This document shows positions 35,189 through 44,349 of a stretch of 64,000 nucleotides of DNA, in pieces. The translations under genes were made by a program, and so were the position numbers. The notes below the pieces were generated by a model. The model was not told where the DNA came from and did not search any database. It was given only the letters and a program-made list of their open reading frames with translations. Position 1 is the first letter of the stretch. Each line of letters opens with the position of its first letter. The DNA comes from Pantanalinema sp. GBBB05 (GTDB lineage: Bacteria; Cyanobacteriota; Cyanobacteriia; Leptolyngbyales; Leptolyngbyaceae), in assembly GCA_016743235.1 (NCBI GenBank), contig VRZD01000031.1, positions 1 to 64,000 on the forward strand. Direction: 5' to 3'.

Positions 35189-36112
35189 TTAAGAATGACT
35201 GAGACGCTGCCGATCGTGCTCCAAGCCATCCCAAAATACCGCGATCGCGTCCAGAATCGCCTGACCACCTTGAATAAACTTGGCTCGATCGAAGTCAGGT
35301 TGGAAATAAACGGTTTCGAGTTCTTCTAACGTATGTCCCGCATGTTGAGCTTCAACTCGGTTGTGCCACGTAAAAAAGGCTAATGGCAATTGGGGATAGC
35401 GCGTTTGTTTAATTCGCATTAATCCATCTTCCAACTCTTGCCAAAAGCCTGCGGCTGCCCAATTCTCGACGGCAAAGCTAGCACCTTCGGCAATATTCGG
35501 ATCATCACTGCCATAAAGCCGTTGTAACTCATCACAAAAATGCAATGTTGTTGAGCTGCCATGCTTCCGCTGACCCAAATCTTCGTAATGTAAGCCTATG
35601 CCTTCTGCTACTGCAATTAACCATTCAAAATGAGCCGCTCGAAAGCGACAAATTCCCCCATCCACGGTGCCTTCAGTACTAACAAATTCTGGATCGCCTT
35701 CTCGATCTTTATCCACTTCTAGTTTGCTGGAGGGTGATGCGATCGTCGCACCAAGTTTTCGGTAAATTACCCCTAACTCGTTGAGTAAAATCTCCCGACT
35801 TGCCCGTGATTGCTGTAACGTTGGTGAATTGATCACTTTCAACAAGGCAGCAATTAAGAATTGGTTAGAGAATACCGAGAATTGACCAATGAAATACCGT
35901 AACTCTGCATCCGTAGCGTTTCCAGCTTGAAACCAGTGAGTATAAACATTATTAGTAATAATGCGATGCTGTAAAAAGTTGCGATCGACGTGGATAAGAA
36001 AATCCTGAAAGTCAGCAACCTGAAATTGAGTTAGCTGTCCTTGTTGTAATCGCTCCTGAATTCTTTCGGAAATCGTCAAATGCCCTGGATAAGACGATAA
36101 TACTAAATTCAT
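35189..36112 (-). CDS. Haem-oxygenase-fold, probably iron-containing protein
   Basis: The 307-residue, mostly helical protein resembles the haem-oxygenase-like diiron group (CADD/PqqC-like iron-containing redox enzymes). Candidate ligands are Glu and His in Leu-Leu-Asn-Glu-Leu-Gly (about 112), Ala-Ala-His-Phe-Glu-Trp (about 158), and Trp-His-Asn-Arg-Val-Glu-Ala-Gln-His-Ala-Gly-His (about 249-260). No signal peptide. Preceded by GGAGG 9 nt upstream. It lies between hmgA and the acyl-activating enzyme gene, with short gaps, so it should belong to the same operon. Its role in aromatic degradation is unknown; an oxidative step or metal handling could be imagined. Confidence 0.7.
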   Translation of the reverse strand: MNLVLSSYPGHLTISERIQERLQQGQLTQFQVADFQDFLIHVDRNFLQHRIITNNVYTHWFQAGNATDAELRYFIGQFSVFSNQFLIAALLKVINSPTLQQSRASREILLNELGVIYRKLGATIASPSSKLEVDKDREGDPEFVSTEGTVDGGICRFRAAHFEWLIAVAEGIGLHYEDLGQRKHGSSTTLHFCDELQRLYGSDDPNIAEGASFAVENWAAAGFWQELEDGLMRIKQTRYPQLPLAFFTWHNRVEAQHAGHTLEELETVYFQPDFDRAKFIQGGQAILDAIAVFWDGLEHDRQRLSHS

Positions 36113-36193
36113 AAACTTTTCCTCCTAACCTTAAAGTATGACATTTAGAATATGGTTAATCTAAAACAGTAACTCTTGCTAACTGGCAACGAC

Positions 36194-37351
36194 TTAAGCC
36201 ATCCAGCTATAGGAATATTGCCTATCTTCGATATCCGTTGCTTGCTGAGTCAATTGTAACGGTCGAAACGTATCAATCATCACTGCTAATTCATCCGTCC
36301 GCTCTTTTCCGATCGACCCTTCATACATGCCGGGGTGTGGACCATGCGGAATCCCACTAGGATGTACTGTCATTGACGATCGCTCTATCCCTTTACGGGA
36401 CATAAAATTGCCAGCCGCATAGTACAACACCTCATCAGAGTCAACATTAGAGTGGTTATACGGTGCAGGGATGGCTAAGGGATGATAATCGAACAATCGG
36501 GGCACAAATGAACAAATGACAAAGCCAGCGGATTCAAAGGTTTGATGCACCGGTGGCGGTTGGTGAATCCGTCCTGTTACTGGTTCAAAGTCATGAATAT
36601 TTAAGGCATAAGGATATAAATAGCCATCCCAACCTACGACATCTAAAGGATGGTGATGATAAATATAAGTAGTAATGCGATCGCGCGCTTTCACCCGCAC
36701 TTCAAATTCACCCACTTGATCATGGGGAATTAACGCTTCTGGTGGACGCAAGTCCCGTTCGTTATAAGGTGCATGTTCCAGAAATTGACCGTAGCGATTC
36801 AGATATCGAGCTGGTGGTTCAATATGTCCCTGAGCTTCGATCACCAACATCTGTTGAGTGACCTCCGCATCGGGCAAAATTCTCCAAATCACGCCAGTGG
36901 GAATCACTAAATAATCGCCTGCCCGGTAGCGCAAACTACCATATTGACTTTCTAAAATACCACTACCGTCATGGATAAACATCACTTCATCCCCATGGGC
37001 AAACCGATACCAATACGACATGGCTTCGGTCGGATGAGCGATGGAAATACAAATATCAGCATTCGCTAACAGCGGAATTCGAGCAGCGATCGCATCACCT
37101 TGGCTAGATACTTTTCCAGTGCGTAAGTGACGATGCCGTAATGCCCCAAAGTCTTCAAATTCAAGTGTAACTGGGTGTTCTACTCGGATCTGATCAATCT
37201 GCGTAGGTGGATGCAGATGATACAGCAAGGACTGAATCCCGGCAAAGCCATGAATTCCCATCAGCTCTTCATGGTACAACGAGCCATCCGCTTGGCGAAA
37301 TTGGGTATGGCGCTTGTGGGGAATTGAACCGAGACGATAGTAGTAGGGCAT
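36194..37351 (-). CDS. hmgA: Homogentisate 1,2-dioxygenase
   Basis: The 385-residue protein opens the ring of homogentisate to maleylacetoacetate using Fe(II) and O2. The double cupin shows conserved sections: Tyr-Tyr-Arg-Leu-Gly at the start, Phe-Ile-His-Asp-Gly-Ser-Gly (about 126), Trp-Asp-Gly-Tyr-Leu-Tyr-Pro-Tyr (about 238), and Pro-Pro-Pro-Val-His-Gln-Thr-Phe with a nearby Glu/His set including Gly-Ile-Pro-His-Gly-Pro-His-Pro-Gly near 330, which carry iron ligands. It is somewhat shorter than the 430-residue classical form, as seen in a bacterial subgroup. GAGGTAAG precedes the start. hpd lies directly upstream (110 bp), giving the pathway order of enzymes two and three. Confidence 0.88.
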   Translation of the reverse strand: MPYYYRLGSIPHKRHTQFRQADGSLYHEELMGIHGFAGIQSLLYHLHPPTQIDQIRVEHPVTLEFEDFGALRHRHLRTGKVSSQGDAIAARIPLLANADICISIAHPTEAMSYWYRFAHGDEVMFIHDGSGILESQYGSLRYRAGDYLVIPTGVIWRILPDAEVTQQMLVIEAQGHIEPPARYLNRYGQFLEHAPYNERDLRPPEALIPHDQVGEFEVRVKARDRITTYIYHHHPLDVVGWDGYLYPYALNIHDFEPVTGRIHQPPPVHQTFESAGFVICSFVPRLFDYHPLAIPAPYNHSNVDSDEVLYYAAGNFMSRKGIERSSMTVHPSGIPHGPHPGMYEGSIGKERTDELAVMIDTFRPLQLTQQATDIEDRQYSYSWMA

Positions 37352-37460
37352 GGTCTTACCTCATGAAGACCGGAGGACAAAGTAGAGGAGAGCGCAACGA
37401 TCGGGGAAAATGAGTTTACGATTAAGGTAAGTTTAGAAGCTGTTTCATTGTCTGAAAGTG

Positions 37461-38552
37461 CTAAAGATTACCCCTCAAAGCTTGTTCACGTTCGATCGCT
37501 TCAAATAATGACTTAAAATTGCCTTCACCAAAACTGCTAGCACCATGACGCTGAATGATTTCGAAAAATAAGGTGGGGCGATCTTCAACAGGTTGCGTGA
37601 AGATTTGTAGTAAATAGCCCTCCTGGTCGCGATCGACTAAAATTCCCAGTTCTGCTAGGCGCTCGATCGATTCATCAATGTTGCCAACTCGCGCCGTTAG
37701 ATCTTGATAATAATTGCTGGGTACATGTAGGAATTGCACCCCTGCCTGTCGCAGTTTAGTCACCGTCTCAATCATATTTCGGGTAGAACAGGCAATATGT
37801 TGAATCCCCGGTCCCTGGTGATAGTCCAAATATTCTTGAATCTGAGATTTTCCTTGACCTGGAGCCGGTTCATTAATCGGAAATTTAATCCGACCAGAGC
37901 GATCGCGCATTACCTTCGACATTAAGGCTGAATATTGAGTGGAAATGGCTTGATCATCAAACTGAATCAGTAATTGGAATCCCATTGTGTCAGTAAAAAA
38001 CTGCACCCATCGATCCATTTCTCCCAACTCAACATTGCTAACAATATGATCGATCGCCTGTAAGCCAACACCCCGATCAGTTGAGACAGCCGGCTGGGGT
38101 TGAAATTCTGGTGCAAACACCCCTCGATAATCTTGGCGATCAACAAACTTAATCAGGACATCGCCATAAGCATGAATTGCTGCATAGCGCAAAACTCCAA
38201 ATTCATCCTCAGCTCTAGTCGGTGGAATGGCACCGATCGCGCCACGGGCTGTGACCTGACGATAAGCGGCTACTGCATCGGGAACTTCTAGTGCCACCAC
38301 GGCTACATGATCACCATGCTTGAGAACTTGCTCGGCAATTGTATGCTCAGAGTTTAATGCTGTACTTAAGACCAAGCGGATTGTTCCTTGCTCCATAACA
38401 TAGGAGGCAACTTTGCGGCTCCCCGTCTCTAAGCCTCGGTGGGCAGTCGGCTTAAACCCGAAAAACTTTTCGTAAAACCCTGCCGCTTGTCTGGCATTGC
38501 CAACATAAAATTCAAGATGATCAAATCGTAAGATTGGGAAAAAATCACTCAT
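37461..38552 (-). CDS. hpd: 4-hydroxyphenylpyruvate dioxygenase
   Basis: The 363-residue enzyme converts 4-hydroxyphenylpyruvate to homogentisate with Fe(II). Both vicinal-oxygen-chelate halves are visible: an N-terminal one with Phe-Asp-His-Leu-Glu-Phe-Tyr-Val and a catalytic C-terminal one with Ile-Asp-His-Ile-Val (first iron His, about 168), His-Ile-Ala-Cys-Ser (second His, about 250) and Leu-Phe-Phe-Glu-Ile-Ile-Gln-Arg (Glu, about 335). The end Gly-Asn-Phe-Lys-Ser-Leu-Phe-Glu-Ala-Ile-Glu is diagnostic. In cyanobacteria the product also feeds tocopherol synthesis, but clustering with hmgA and fahA points to catabolism. A GGAGGAACC box fixes the start. Confidence 0.93.
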   Translation of the reverse strand: MSDFFPILRFDHLEFYVGNARQAAGFYEKFFGFKPTAHRGLETGSRKVASYVMEQGTIRLVLSTALNSEHTIAEQVLKHGDHVAVVALEVPDAVAAYRQVTARGAIGAIPPTRAEDEFGVLRYAAIHAYGDVLIKFVDRQDYRGVFAPEFQPQPAVSTDRGVGLQAIDHIVSNVELGEMDRWVQFFTDTMGFQLLIQFDDQAISTQYSALMSKVMRDRSGRIKFPINEPAPGQGKSQIQEYLDYHQGPGIQHIACSTRNMIETVTKLRQAGVQFLHVPSNYYQDLTARVGNIDESIERLAELGILVDRDQEGYLLQIFTQPVEDRPTLFFEIIQRHGASSFGEGNFKSLFEAIEREQALRGNL

Positions 38553-38969
38553 GCGGTTCCTCCTAGTCAGAGGAAAAGTTAGGTAGATGTCATTCAGGCA
38601 GCATTAAACTTGCCACAATATCAACTCTGATGAAGAGGAAGCATCAACGAATACAATCAGCAAGTTCTCACAATTGCTATAACGGTGATCGAGATTAACT
38701 TTGCTAATAGAAACGCCGGCGAAAGCACTAAGTAGATCTGACGCGTTAACTGAGGGATGGAGTCCTAAGGCTTCTCAGTATAGTTAAGAAACTAAACTGA
38801 GAAGCCGTATTTAGATTATAGATTTAACTGTTCAGGCTCGTCCAGTGAATATAATTAACTGTTAAGCTTGATTCAGGATTCATCTTCCCCTAAGATACTG
38901 ATAAATTTTGATGGCTTCATACATCTAGAGAAATAAGTTGCTCACACTACCTTCTGGGCAGCCAAGCTT
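38553..38969. other. Divergent control region of the homogentisate locus
   Basis: 417 bp between hpd and the Lrp-type regulator. The hairpin at 38769-38806 is its only strong structure. No small gene is supported. Confidence 0.55.
38769..38806. promoter_or_regulatory. Long near-perfect inverted repeat between hpd and the Lrp-type gene
   Basis: GGCTTCTCAGT (38769-38779) pairs with ACTGAGAAGCC (38796-38806); after one A-A mismatch TAGTT pairs with AACTA around an AAGA loop, a 16-bp stem in all. On the plus strand GTATTTAGATTA follows. Being in a divergent region it may be an operator, an attenuator, or the terminator of an unannotated small RNA. Confidence 0.6.
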
Positions 38970-39473
38970 ATGATCAAACCAACTGAGCAACTCAAGCGAC
39001 TAGATCACAAAGATCGATTATTGCTACGACTACTCCAAGCTAATAGTCGGCTCAGTAGTGCGGAATTAGCCCGTCAACTAAAGCTTTCGCCTCCAGGTTT
39101 ACAAAAACGCTTAAAACGACTGGAGGAAAATGGCTTTATTGAAGGGTATGTGACGTTGGTGAATCGGGAAGCCTTAGGGTTAGATTTGCTATGTTTTACT
39201 CAGGTGACACTGACCCACGAAAAGCCAGAATGTGTAGGTCAGTTCTGTGAGCAAGTGCAAGGATTACCAGAAGTGCTGGAGTGCCATCACTTGACGGGGG
39301 AATTTGATTATTTGTTAAAGGTGGTTGTAACTAATCCGCAACAGCTTGAACAATTCTTAACGGAGAAGATTAGAAAGTTGCCTGGAGTTGATAAAGTTCG
39401 GACCAGTATTGTGTTGAGTGAAGTGAAAGCATCCACCTCGTTGCCCCTAGATAGCCTGGCTCCAGACCGTTAA
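38970..39473 (+). CDS. Lrp/AsnC-family transcriptional regulator
   Basis: The 167-residue protein has the two Lrp/AsnC parts. The N-terminal helix-turn-helix (about 12-65) contains Leu-Asp-His-Lys-Asp-Arg-Leu-Leu-Leu-Arg-Leu-Leu-Gln and Ser-Ser-Ala-Glu-Leu-Ala-Arg-Gln-Leu-Lys-Leu-Ser. The RAM effector domain (about 72-150) contains Val-Leu-Glu-Cys-His-His-Leu-Thr-Gly-Glu-Phe-Asp-Tyr-Leu-Leu-Lys-Val. Such proteins form octamers that bind amino acids. Situated between the divergent halves of the tyrosine/homogentisate locus, it is the likely local regulator, perhaps sensing tyrosine or a related aromatic acid; the ligand is inferred only from context. Confidence 0.88.
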   Translation: MIKPTEQLKRLDHKDRLLLRLLQANSRLSSAELARQLKLSPPGLQKRLKRLEENGFIEGYVTLVNREALGLDLLCFTQVTLTHEKPECVGQFCEQVQGLPEVLECHHLTGEFDYLLKVVVTNPQQLEQFLTEKIRKLPGVDKVRTSIVLSEVKASTSLPLDSLAPDR

Positions 39474-39507
39474 CTCACTCAATTCAGCATGGAAGGAGGT
39501 GAATCGG

Positions 39508-40410
39508 GTGTTGACATCGCTGAAATCGTTACTGCAATCGATCGTGGACTATGCGGGGCTATTTCCACCTGCCCAACTAAGCCTCGCGGAAGCCGTGAGC
39601 ATCTACGATCAGGCGCAAGCCTCCTCACATCGCTGGATGCTCGATCGCTTTGTCATCCCCGCCCCTCGCTTACCGGAATTACTAGAGGCTTTAGCAACGC
39701 TGGCGGATCGACAATCCTCTTCTCCTTGGTCACTCAGTGTGATTCTTTCCCCTAATTGGGCAGCAGAATTAGTACAGCTCCAAACCATCAACAGTTTGGT
39801 TGCCGCAACCAGTCCGCCACAGATTGCCATTAAGGCTTGGGAAATTGCTCCACTGCCTCCGACTGAGATTCCCCAGGTCTGTCAATGTTTACCGCCTGGC
39901 ATACCAGCGTTTTTTGAAATTCCGTTTCAAGCAGGATTAGAGGTGTATATTGATGCCTTGCGCCAAACGCGGACAGCAGCTAAACTCCGCACTGGAGGAA
40001 TGACTCAGGCAGCATTTCCTGATAGCAGTCAACTCAGCCAACGCATTCTGACCCTAGCAGAGGCACAAATTCCGTTTAAAGCCACGGCTGGTTTACATCA
40101 TCCCCTACCCAGTAAATCCCCCTTAACTGATCAAGCCAATAGCCCCATAGCAAACATGCATGGGTTCTTAAATGTAGCGTTGCTAGCCGCCTTTGCCAAT
40201 CAGCAGCAGATTTCAGTTGAAGAGGCGATCGCCCTACTAGAAGTATCGACGATCGAGCAATTTGACTTCACTGATACTCAGGTCACCTGGCACGATCGTG
40301 CCCTGACGGTAACCGAAATGATGCATACTCGCCAACAGTTTTTTCACTCTTTCGGATCCTGTTCGTTCCAAGATCCACTCACTGATCTTCACACTCTGGG
40401 GCTATTATGA
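39508..40410 (+). CDS. Conserved protein of unknown function in the homogentisate locus
   Basis: I use the GTG at 39508: AGGAGG ends 8 nt before it, whereas the GTG at 39499 overlaps that box. The 300-residue product is soluble, with no signal peptide or membrane segment. Visible features: Asp-Tyr-Ala-Gly-Leu-Phe-Pro-Pro-Ala near 15, repeated Pro-rich turns, Phe-Glu-Ile-Pro-Phe near 140, Ala-Lys-Leu-Arg-Thr-Gly-Gly near 160 and Lys-Ala-Thr-Ala-Gly-Leu-His-His-Pro near 195. The last two recall phosphate- or carboxylate-binding loops of a TIM-barrel, but I do not recognise the family. Its stop overlaps the fahA start (ATGA), so the two should be coupled and share a task. Confidence 0.6.
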   Translation: MLTSLKSLLQSIVDYAGLFPPAQLSLAEAVSIYDQAQASSHRWMLDRFVIPAPRLPELLEALATLADRQSSSPWSLSVILSPNWAAELVQLQTINSLVAATSPPQIAIKAWEIAPLPPTEIPQVCQCLPPGIPAFFEIPFQAGLEVYIDALRQTRTAAKLRTGGMTQAAFPDSSQLSQRILTLAEAQIPFKATAGLHHPLPSKSPLTDQANSPIANMHGFLNVALLAAFANQQQISVEEAIALLEVSTIEQFDFTDTQVTWHDRALTVTEMMHTRQQFFHSFGSCSFQDPLTDLHTLGLL

Positions 40411-41714
40411 TCTGCACCGTTGATGCAACCCACGATCCAAATTTACGCAGTTGGGTAGAATCTGCCAATCAAGCCGGAAGTGATTTTCCCATTCAAAATT
40501 TACCCTTTGGGGTATTCCGCCGTCAGCATCAAGTAGATCCGCCTCGAATTGGCGTCGCGATCGGTGATCAAATTCTTGACTTAGCTGCCTGTAGCCAATT
40601 AGGACTATTACAGGAATTACCCGATTCGGTTCAAATGGCGTGTACAGCTTCTAATTTGAATCCATTGATGGCACTGGGACGAATGGCTTCATCGGCATTG
40701 CGTCACCATTTAAGCCAGTTCCTAAGCGCAGCACAACCTCCACCTGCTACTGATGACATTCTTGTGCCTATGACGATGGCTGAGTTGCTGCTACCTGCCA
40801 CGATCGGGGACTACACTGATTTCTATGCCTCGATCTTCCATGCTACTAATGTTGGCAAACTCTTTCGCCCCGATCAGCCGTTGTTACCCAATTACAAGTA
40901 TGTGCCGATCGCTTATCACGGACGGGCATCGTCGATCGTGTCCAGTGGCACACCCATTCATCGTCCTATTGGTCAACGTAAAGCTCCAAATGAGACAGTA
41001 CCCACCTTGGCTCCCTGTCAGATGCTGGATTATGAGTTAGAAGTAGGATGTTTTGTGGGCAAGGGCAACACTTTGGGAGAGGCAATCTCGATTGAGCAGG
41101 CAGAAGAGCATGTGTTTGGTCTATGTTTGGTCAATGACTGGTCAGCCCGCGATATTCAAGCCTGGGAATATCAACCATTAGGACCCTTTCTAGCCAAGAG
41201 CTTTGCCACCAGTATTTCTCCCTGGATTATCACGCTAGAAGCACTCGCCCCTTTTCGTGGTCAGGCATTCTCACGATCGGCGGACGATCCTCAGCCCCTA
41301 CCTTATCTCAACTCAGCTACGAATCAACAGCAGGGAGGAATTAACCTTAGGCTAGAAGTGTGGTTGACATCGGCTCAAATGCGTCAGCAGAATCTACCAC
41401 CTGTACGCCTAAGCTCCAGTTCATTTCAGCAAATGTATTGGACAGTCGCCCAAATGCTGACTCACCATACAAGTAATGGTTGTAATCTCCGCCCCGGAGA
41501 TCTAATCGCTAGTGGGACTGTATCTGGGGAGTTAGCTGGTACAGAGGGCTGTCTGCTGGAATCCACTCAACGAGGCAGTAAACCGCTCACGCTACCCACG
41601 GGAGAAACGCGAGCCTTTCTGCTGGCTGGAGATGAAGTAACGCTACGAGGATACTGTGAACAGGCAGAATACACCAGAATTGGTTTAGGAGAGTGTCGGG
41701 GTATTGTCAGTTAA
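40407..41714 (+). CDS. fahA: Fumarylacetoacetase
   Basis: The 435-residue enzyme hydrolyses fumarylacetoacetate to fumarate and acetoacetate, the last step of the pathway. It has the N-terminal SH3-like part (Gly-Val-Phe with Arg-Ile-Gly-Val-Ala-Ile-Gly-Asp near 45) and the catalytic domain. In the latter: Asp-Tyr-Thr-Asp-Phe-Tyr-Ala-Ser with His in Ile-Phe-His-Ala-Thr-Asn-Val-Gly, Tyr-His-Gly-Arg-Ala-Ser-Ser, metal-binding Glu in Asp-Tyr-Glu-Leu-Glu-Val-Gly, and Val-Asn-Asp-Trp-Ser-Ala-Arg-Asp. Met-Ile-Cys starts on an ATGA overlap. No maleylacetoacetate isomerase gene is seen nearby, so isomerisation must come from elsewhere or happen with glutathione. Confidence 0.93.
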   Translation: MICTVDATHDPNLRSWVESANQAGSDFPIQNLPFGVFRRQHQVDPPRIGVAIGDQILDLAACSQLGLLQELPDSVQMACTASNLNPLMALGRMASSALRHHLSQFLSAAQPPPATDDILVPMTMAELLLPATIGDYTDFYASIFHATNVGKLFRPDQPLLPNYKYVPIAYHGRASSIVSSGTPIHRPIGQRKAPNETVPTLAPCQMLDYELEVGCFVGKGNTLGEAISIEQAEEHVFGLCLVNDWSARDIQAWEYQPLGPFLAKSFATSISPWIITLEALAPFRGQAFSRSADDPQPLPYLNSATNQQQGGINLRLEVWLTSAQMRQQNLPPVRLSSSSFQQMYWTVAQMLTHHTSNGCNLRPGDLIASGTVSGELAGTEGCLLESTQRGSKPLTLPTGETRAFLLAGDEVTLRGYCEQAEYTRIGLGECRGIVS

Positions 41715-41787
41715 TTAGGCTGAATCGCCCTCACTTACATACCCCATCTGTGATCATTGTAATAATCGCCTGCTACCTGAGCCGCTA

Positions 41788-42789
41788 TTAACGACTACCA
41801 CGACGACGCAGTCGATCGATAGTGACGGCAACAATAATCACTAGTCCCTTCACGACTAATTGCCAGAAGTAAGACATATTCAACAGCGTTAAGCCATTGT
41901 TCAACACGGCAATGATTAATGCGCCGAGTAACGTTCCCGGAATAGTACCAATTCCACCTGTAAAGCTGGTTCCACCCAAGATGACGGCTGCGATCGCATC
42001 TAGCTCATAACCATTCCCCAATAAGCCTGTGGCGCTATAGAGCCGACTGGAACTCATGACGCCAGCTAAGCCTGCGAGCAATCCACTCACCCCATAGACA
42101 AACAGCAAGACACGATTGACTTTAATTCCGGTTAATCGGGCTGCCCGTTGATTGCCACCTACCGCATAAATTTGGACACCTAACACGGTTTGCCTGAGAA
42201 TAAACCAACTCGCCAATACGGTTAACAAGGCAATCACGACTAGCCAGGGAAAGGGTCCTAAGTAGTTGTTGCCAATCCAGGCAAAGTTAAGGTTGCGGTT
42301 TAACACAGTTGTGCCATTCGCCACAAGATAGGCAACGCCCCGTAATGCGGTCAAACCACCTAACGTCACAATAAACGGTGGTAAGTCGAGAAACGCAATC
42401 AGCGCACCATTGACTAAACCAATCAGCAATCCGGTTAACAAAGCCGCCGGAATGGCTGCCCAGCTTAAGGCAGGGAGCAGCGACACCAGAACCCCGACAA
42501 CTGCTGACACGCCTAAAATGGAGCCAACCGACAAGTCAATGCCGCCAGTCAAGATCACGAAGGTCATGCCTGTAGCCAGCACAATATTGATCGAAGCCTG
42601 CCGCAAGATATTGACAATGTTCCCAGCGGTGGGAAAGGTAGGAGTCAGCACTGAAAACAGAATGCAGATCAGGATCAAAATTGGCAAAATTCCGGCAACC
42701 TGAAGCCAATTTCTGGAAGCTTTTCGTCGCTGACCTGGGGACCGATCGCCCGAATCATCTTTCAGGGGACGCAATTCAGTTTGACTCAT
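41788..42789 (-). CDS. rbsC: Ribose-type sugar ABC transporter permease
   Basis: The 333-residue membrane protein has about nine hydrophobic segments and the BPD_transp_2 signatures: Val-Ile-Leu-Thr-Gly-Gly-Ile-Asp-Leu-Ser-Val-Gly-Ser near 80, Pro-Pro-Phe-Ile-Val-Thr-Leu-Gly near 135, and Ala-Val-Ile-Leu-Gly-Gly-Thr-Ser-Phe-Thr-Gly-Gly-Ile-Gly near 270, the region that contacts the ATPase. It overlaps the upstream ATPase gene by 4 bp, so the order is binding protein, ATPase, permease. Two copies likely form the channel. The family imports ribose, xylose, inositol or similar; the exact sugar is unknown. Confidence 0.88.
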   Translation of the reverse strand: MSQTELRPLKDDSGDRSPGQRRKASRNWLQVAGILPILILICILFSVLTPTFPTAGNIVNILRQASINIVLATGMTFVILTGGIDLSVGSILGVSAVVGVLVSLLPALSWAAIPAALLTGLLIGLVNGALIAFLDLPPFIVTLGGLTALRGVAYLVANGTTVLNRNLNFAWIGNNYLGPFPWLVVIALLTVLASWFILRQTVLGVQIYAVGGNQRAARLTGIKVNRVLLFVYGVSGLLAGLAGVMSSSRLYSATGLLGNGYELDAIAAVILGGTSFTGGIGTIPGTLLGALIIAVLNNGLTLLNMSYFWQLVVKGLVIIVAVTIDRLRRRGSR

Positions 42790-44339
42790 GATGCGGCGAC
42801 CTCCGATGCGCCCGTAGCATACGCCATAATAGTTTCTTGAGTAATTTCTGTACCTGTGGAACCACCTAATTCACCGACTAACTGCCCTTCCCGCATGACG
42901 AGAACGCGATCGCTCAATCCAACCACTTCTGGCAATTCGCTAGACACCATGAGAATAGCAACGCCTTGTTTTGCCAAATCGCTAATGATGCGATAGATTT
43001 CACTTTTAGCGCCAATATCGACACCACGCGTCGGTTCATCCAGCAACAGCACTCTCGGCTTAATTGCCAGCCACCTGGCTAACAGTAGCTTCTGTTGATT
43101 GCCGCCCGACAAATCCATCGCCCGAATTTCCAGATTGGCCAGCCGAATGTTGAAATCTTCCACGGCATCGCTGGCAATTTTACCGAGCGATCGCCAGTTT
43201 AGGATTCCTACTTTTGCATCTTCTTTCAGCGTATTCAGGACAATATTCTTACCCGAAGTCATCTCCAAAAATAAACCTTGATCTTTACGGTCTTCGGGCA
43301 CGTAACCAATCCCTGCCGCGATCGCATCTCCTGGCGAGTGAATCTCTATCTTTTTGCCATGCAGCCACACTTCTCCACTGGTTTTGGCATCTGCTCCAAA
43401 AATTAACCGAGAGAGTTCAGTGCGTCCTGCCCCGACTAAACCGGCTAGTCCAACAATCTCGCCCGCATGTAAAACCAGATTAGTGGGTTGCACCTTGCGA
43501 CCGTCGCTGAGATGCCGAACTTCCAGGACTACATCACCCACGCTAGTCTGCCGCTGATGTTCATAAAAATCCTGCATCGGGCGACCCACCATCATTTGCA
43601 CCAACCGTTCGGGTGAAATTTCCTCGCGCAATAAGCTGCCAATATACTGACCATCTCGCAATACACTGACGCGGTTTGCCAAGGCATATACCTCCTCCAT
43701 CCGGTGGCTAATGTAGATAATGGCAATACCATCGCGCCGCAATTTATGGATCACTTCAAACAGGCGCTCAGTCTCACGATCGCTCAGAGCTGCTGTTGGT
43801 TCATCCATCACCAGAATCCGACTGTTGTCTTTTAGAGCACGGGCAATTTCCACCAATTGCTGTTCTGCGATCGATAAGCTAGAGACCAGATCATCCGGCG
43901 CAAAACTAGCCCCTAAACTGTGCAATACCTGTTCAGCCTCTCGCCGCATACCCTCGCGATCGAGCAATTGCCCTCGGCGTAACTCGCTGCCCATAAACAT
44001 GTTTTCAGCCACAGTTAAATTGGGCGCAACATTCAATTCTTGATAAATTAAATTGATTCCTGCCCGTCGTGCTGTGCCTGGATCCGTAATTTTAAGCCGC
44101 TCTCCGTTGATGTAAATTTCGCCGTCATCCGCGATGTAGGCTCCCGCCAGGATTTTCATCAAGGTGCTTTTACCAGCACCATTTTCTCCCATCAGAGCAT
44201 GAACTTCGCCTGGATAAATTGTCAGGTTTACTCCCTGAAGGGCCGGAACCCCGTGAAACCGCTTGGTGATACCGCGCATCTCTAGTACGGGAGTTAAACT
44301 GGATGCTGGTGCAGATGAGGGTTGGATGTCAGTGGTCAT
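42786..44339 (-). CDS. rbsA: Sugar ABC transporter ATPase (two nucleotide-binding domains)
   Basis: Start set at 44339 (Met-Thr-Thr-Asp-Ile), directly after AAGGAG; the longer frame would overlap the binding-protein gene. The 517 residues contain two ATPase cassettes, as in RbsA/MglA. The first has Walker A Gly-Glu-Asn-Gly-Ala-Gly-Lys-Ser-Thr, Leu-Ser-Ile-Ala-Glu-Gln signature and Val-Met-Asp-Glu-Pro-Thr. The second has a degenerate Walker A (Gly-Leu-Val-Gly-Ala-Gly-Arg-Thr-Glu) and an intact Leu-Ser-Gly-Gly-Asn-Gln with Leu-Leu-Leu-Asp-Glu-Pro-Thr. The degenerate site is normal in this family. It should power uptake with the flanking permease and binding lipoprotein. Confidence 0.9.
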   Translation of the reverse strand: MTTDIQPSSAPASSLTPVLEMRGITKRFHGVPALQGVNLTIYPGEVHALMGENGAGKSTLMKILAGAYIADDGEIYINGERLKITDPGTARRAGINLIYQELNVAPNLTVAENMFMGSELRRGQLLDREGMRREAEQVLHSLGASFAPDDLVSSLSIAEQQLVEIARALKDNSRILVMDEPTAALSDRETERLFEVIHKLRRDGIAIIYISHRMEEVYALANRVSVLRDGQYIGSLLREEISPERLVQMMVGRPMQDFYEHQRQTSVGDVVLEVRHLSDGRKVQPTNLVLHAGEIVGLAGLVGAGRTELSRLIFGADAKTSGEVWLHGKKIEIHSPGDAIAAGIGYVPEDRKDQGLFLEMTSGKNIVLNTLKEDAKVGILNWRSLGKIASDAVEDFNIRLANLEIRAMDLSGGNQQKLLLARWLAIKPRVLLLDEPTRGVDIGAKSEIYRIISDLAKQGVAILMVSSELPEVVGLSDRVLVMREGQLVGELGGSTGTEITQETIMAYATGASEVAAS

Positions 44340-44349
44340 CGGTAACTCC

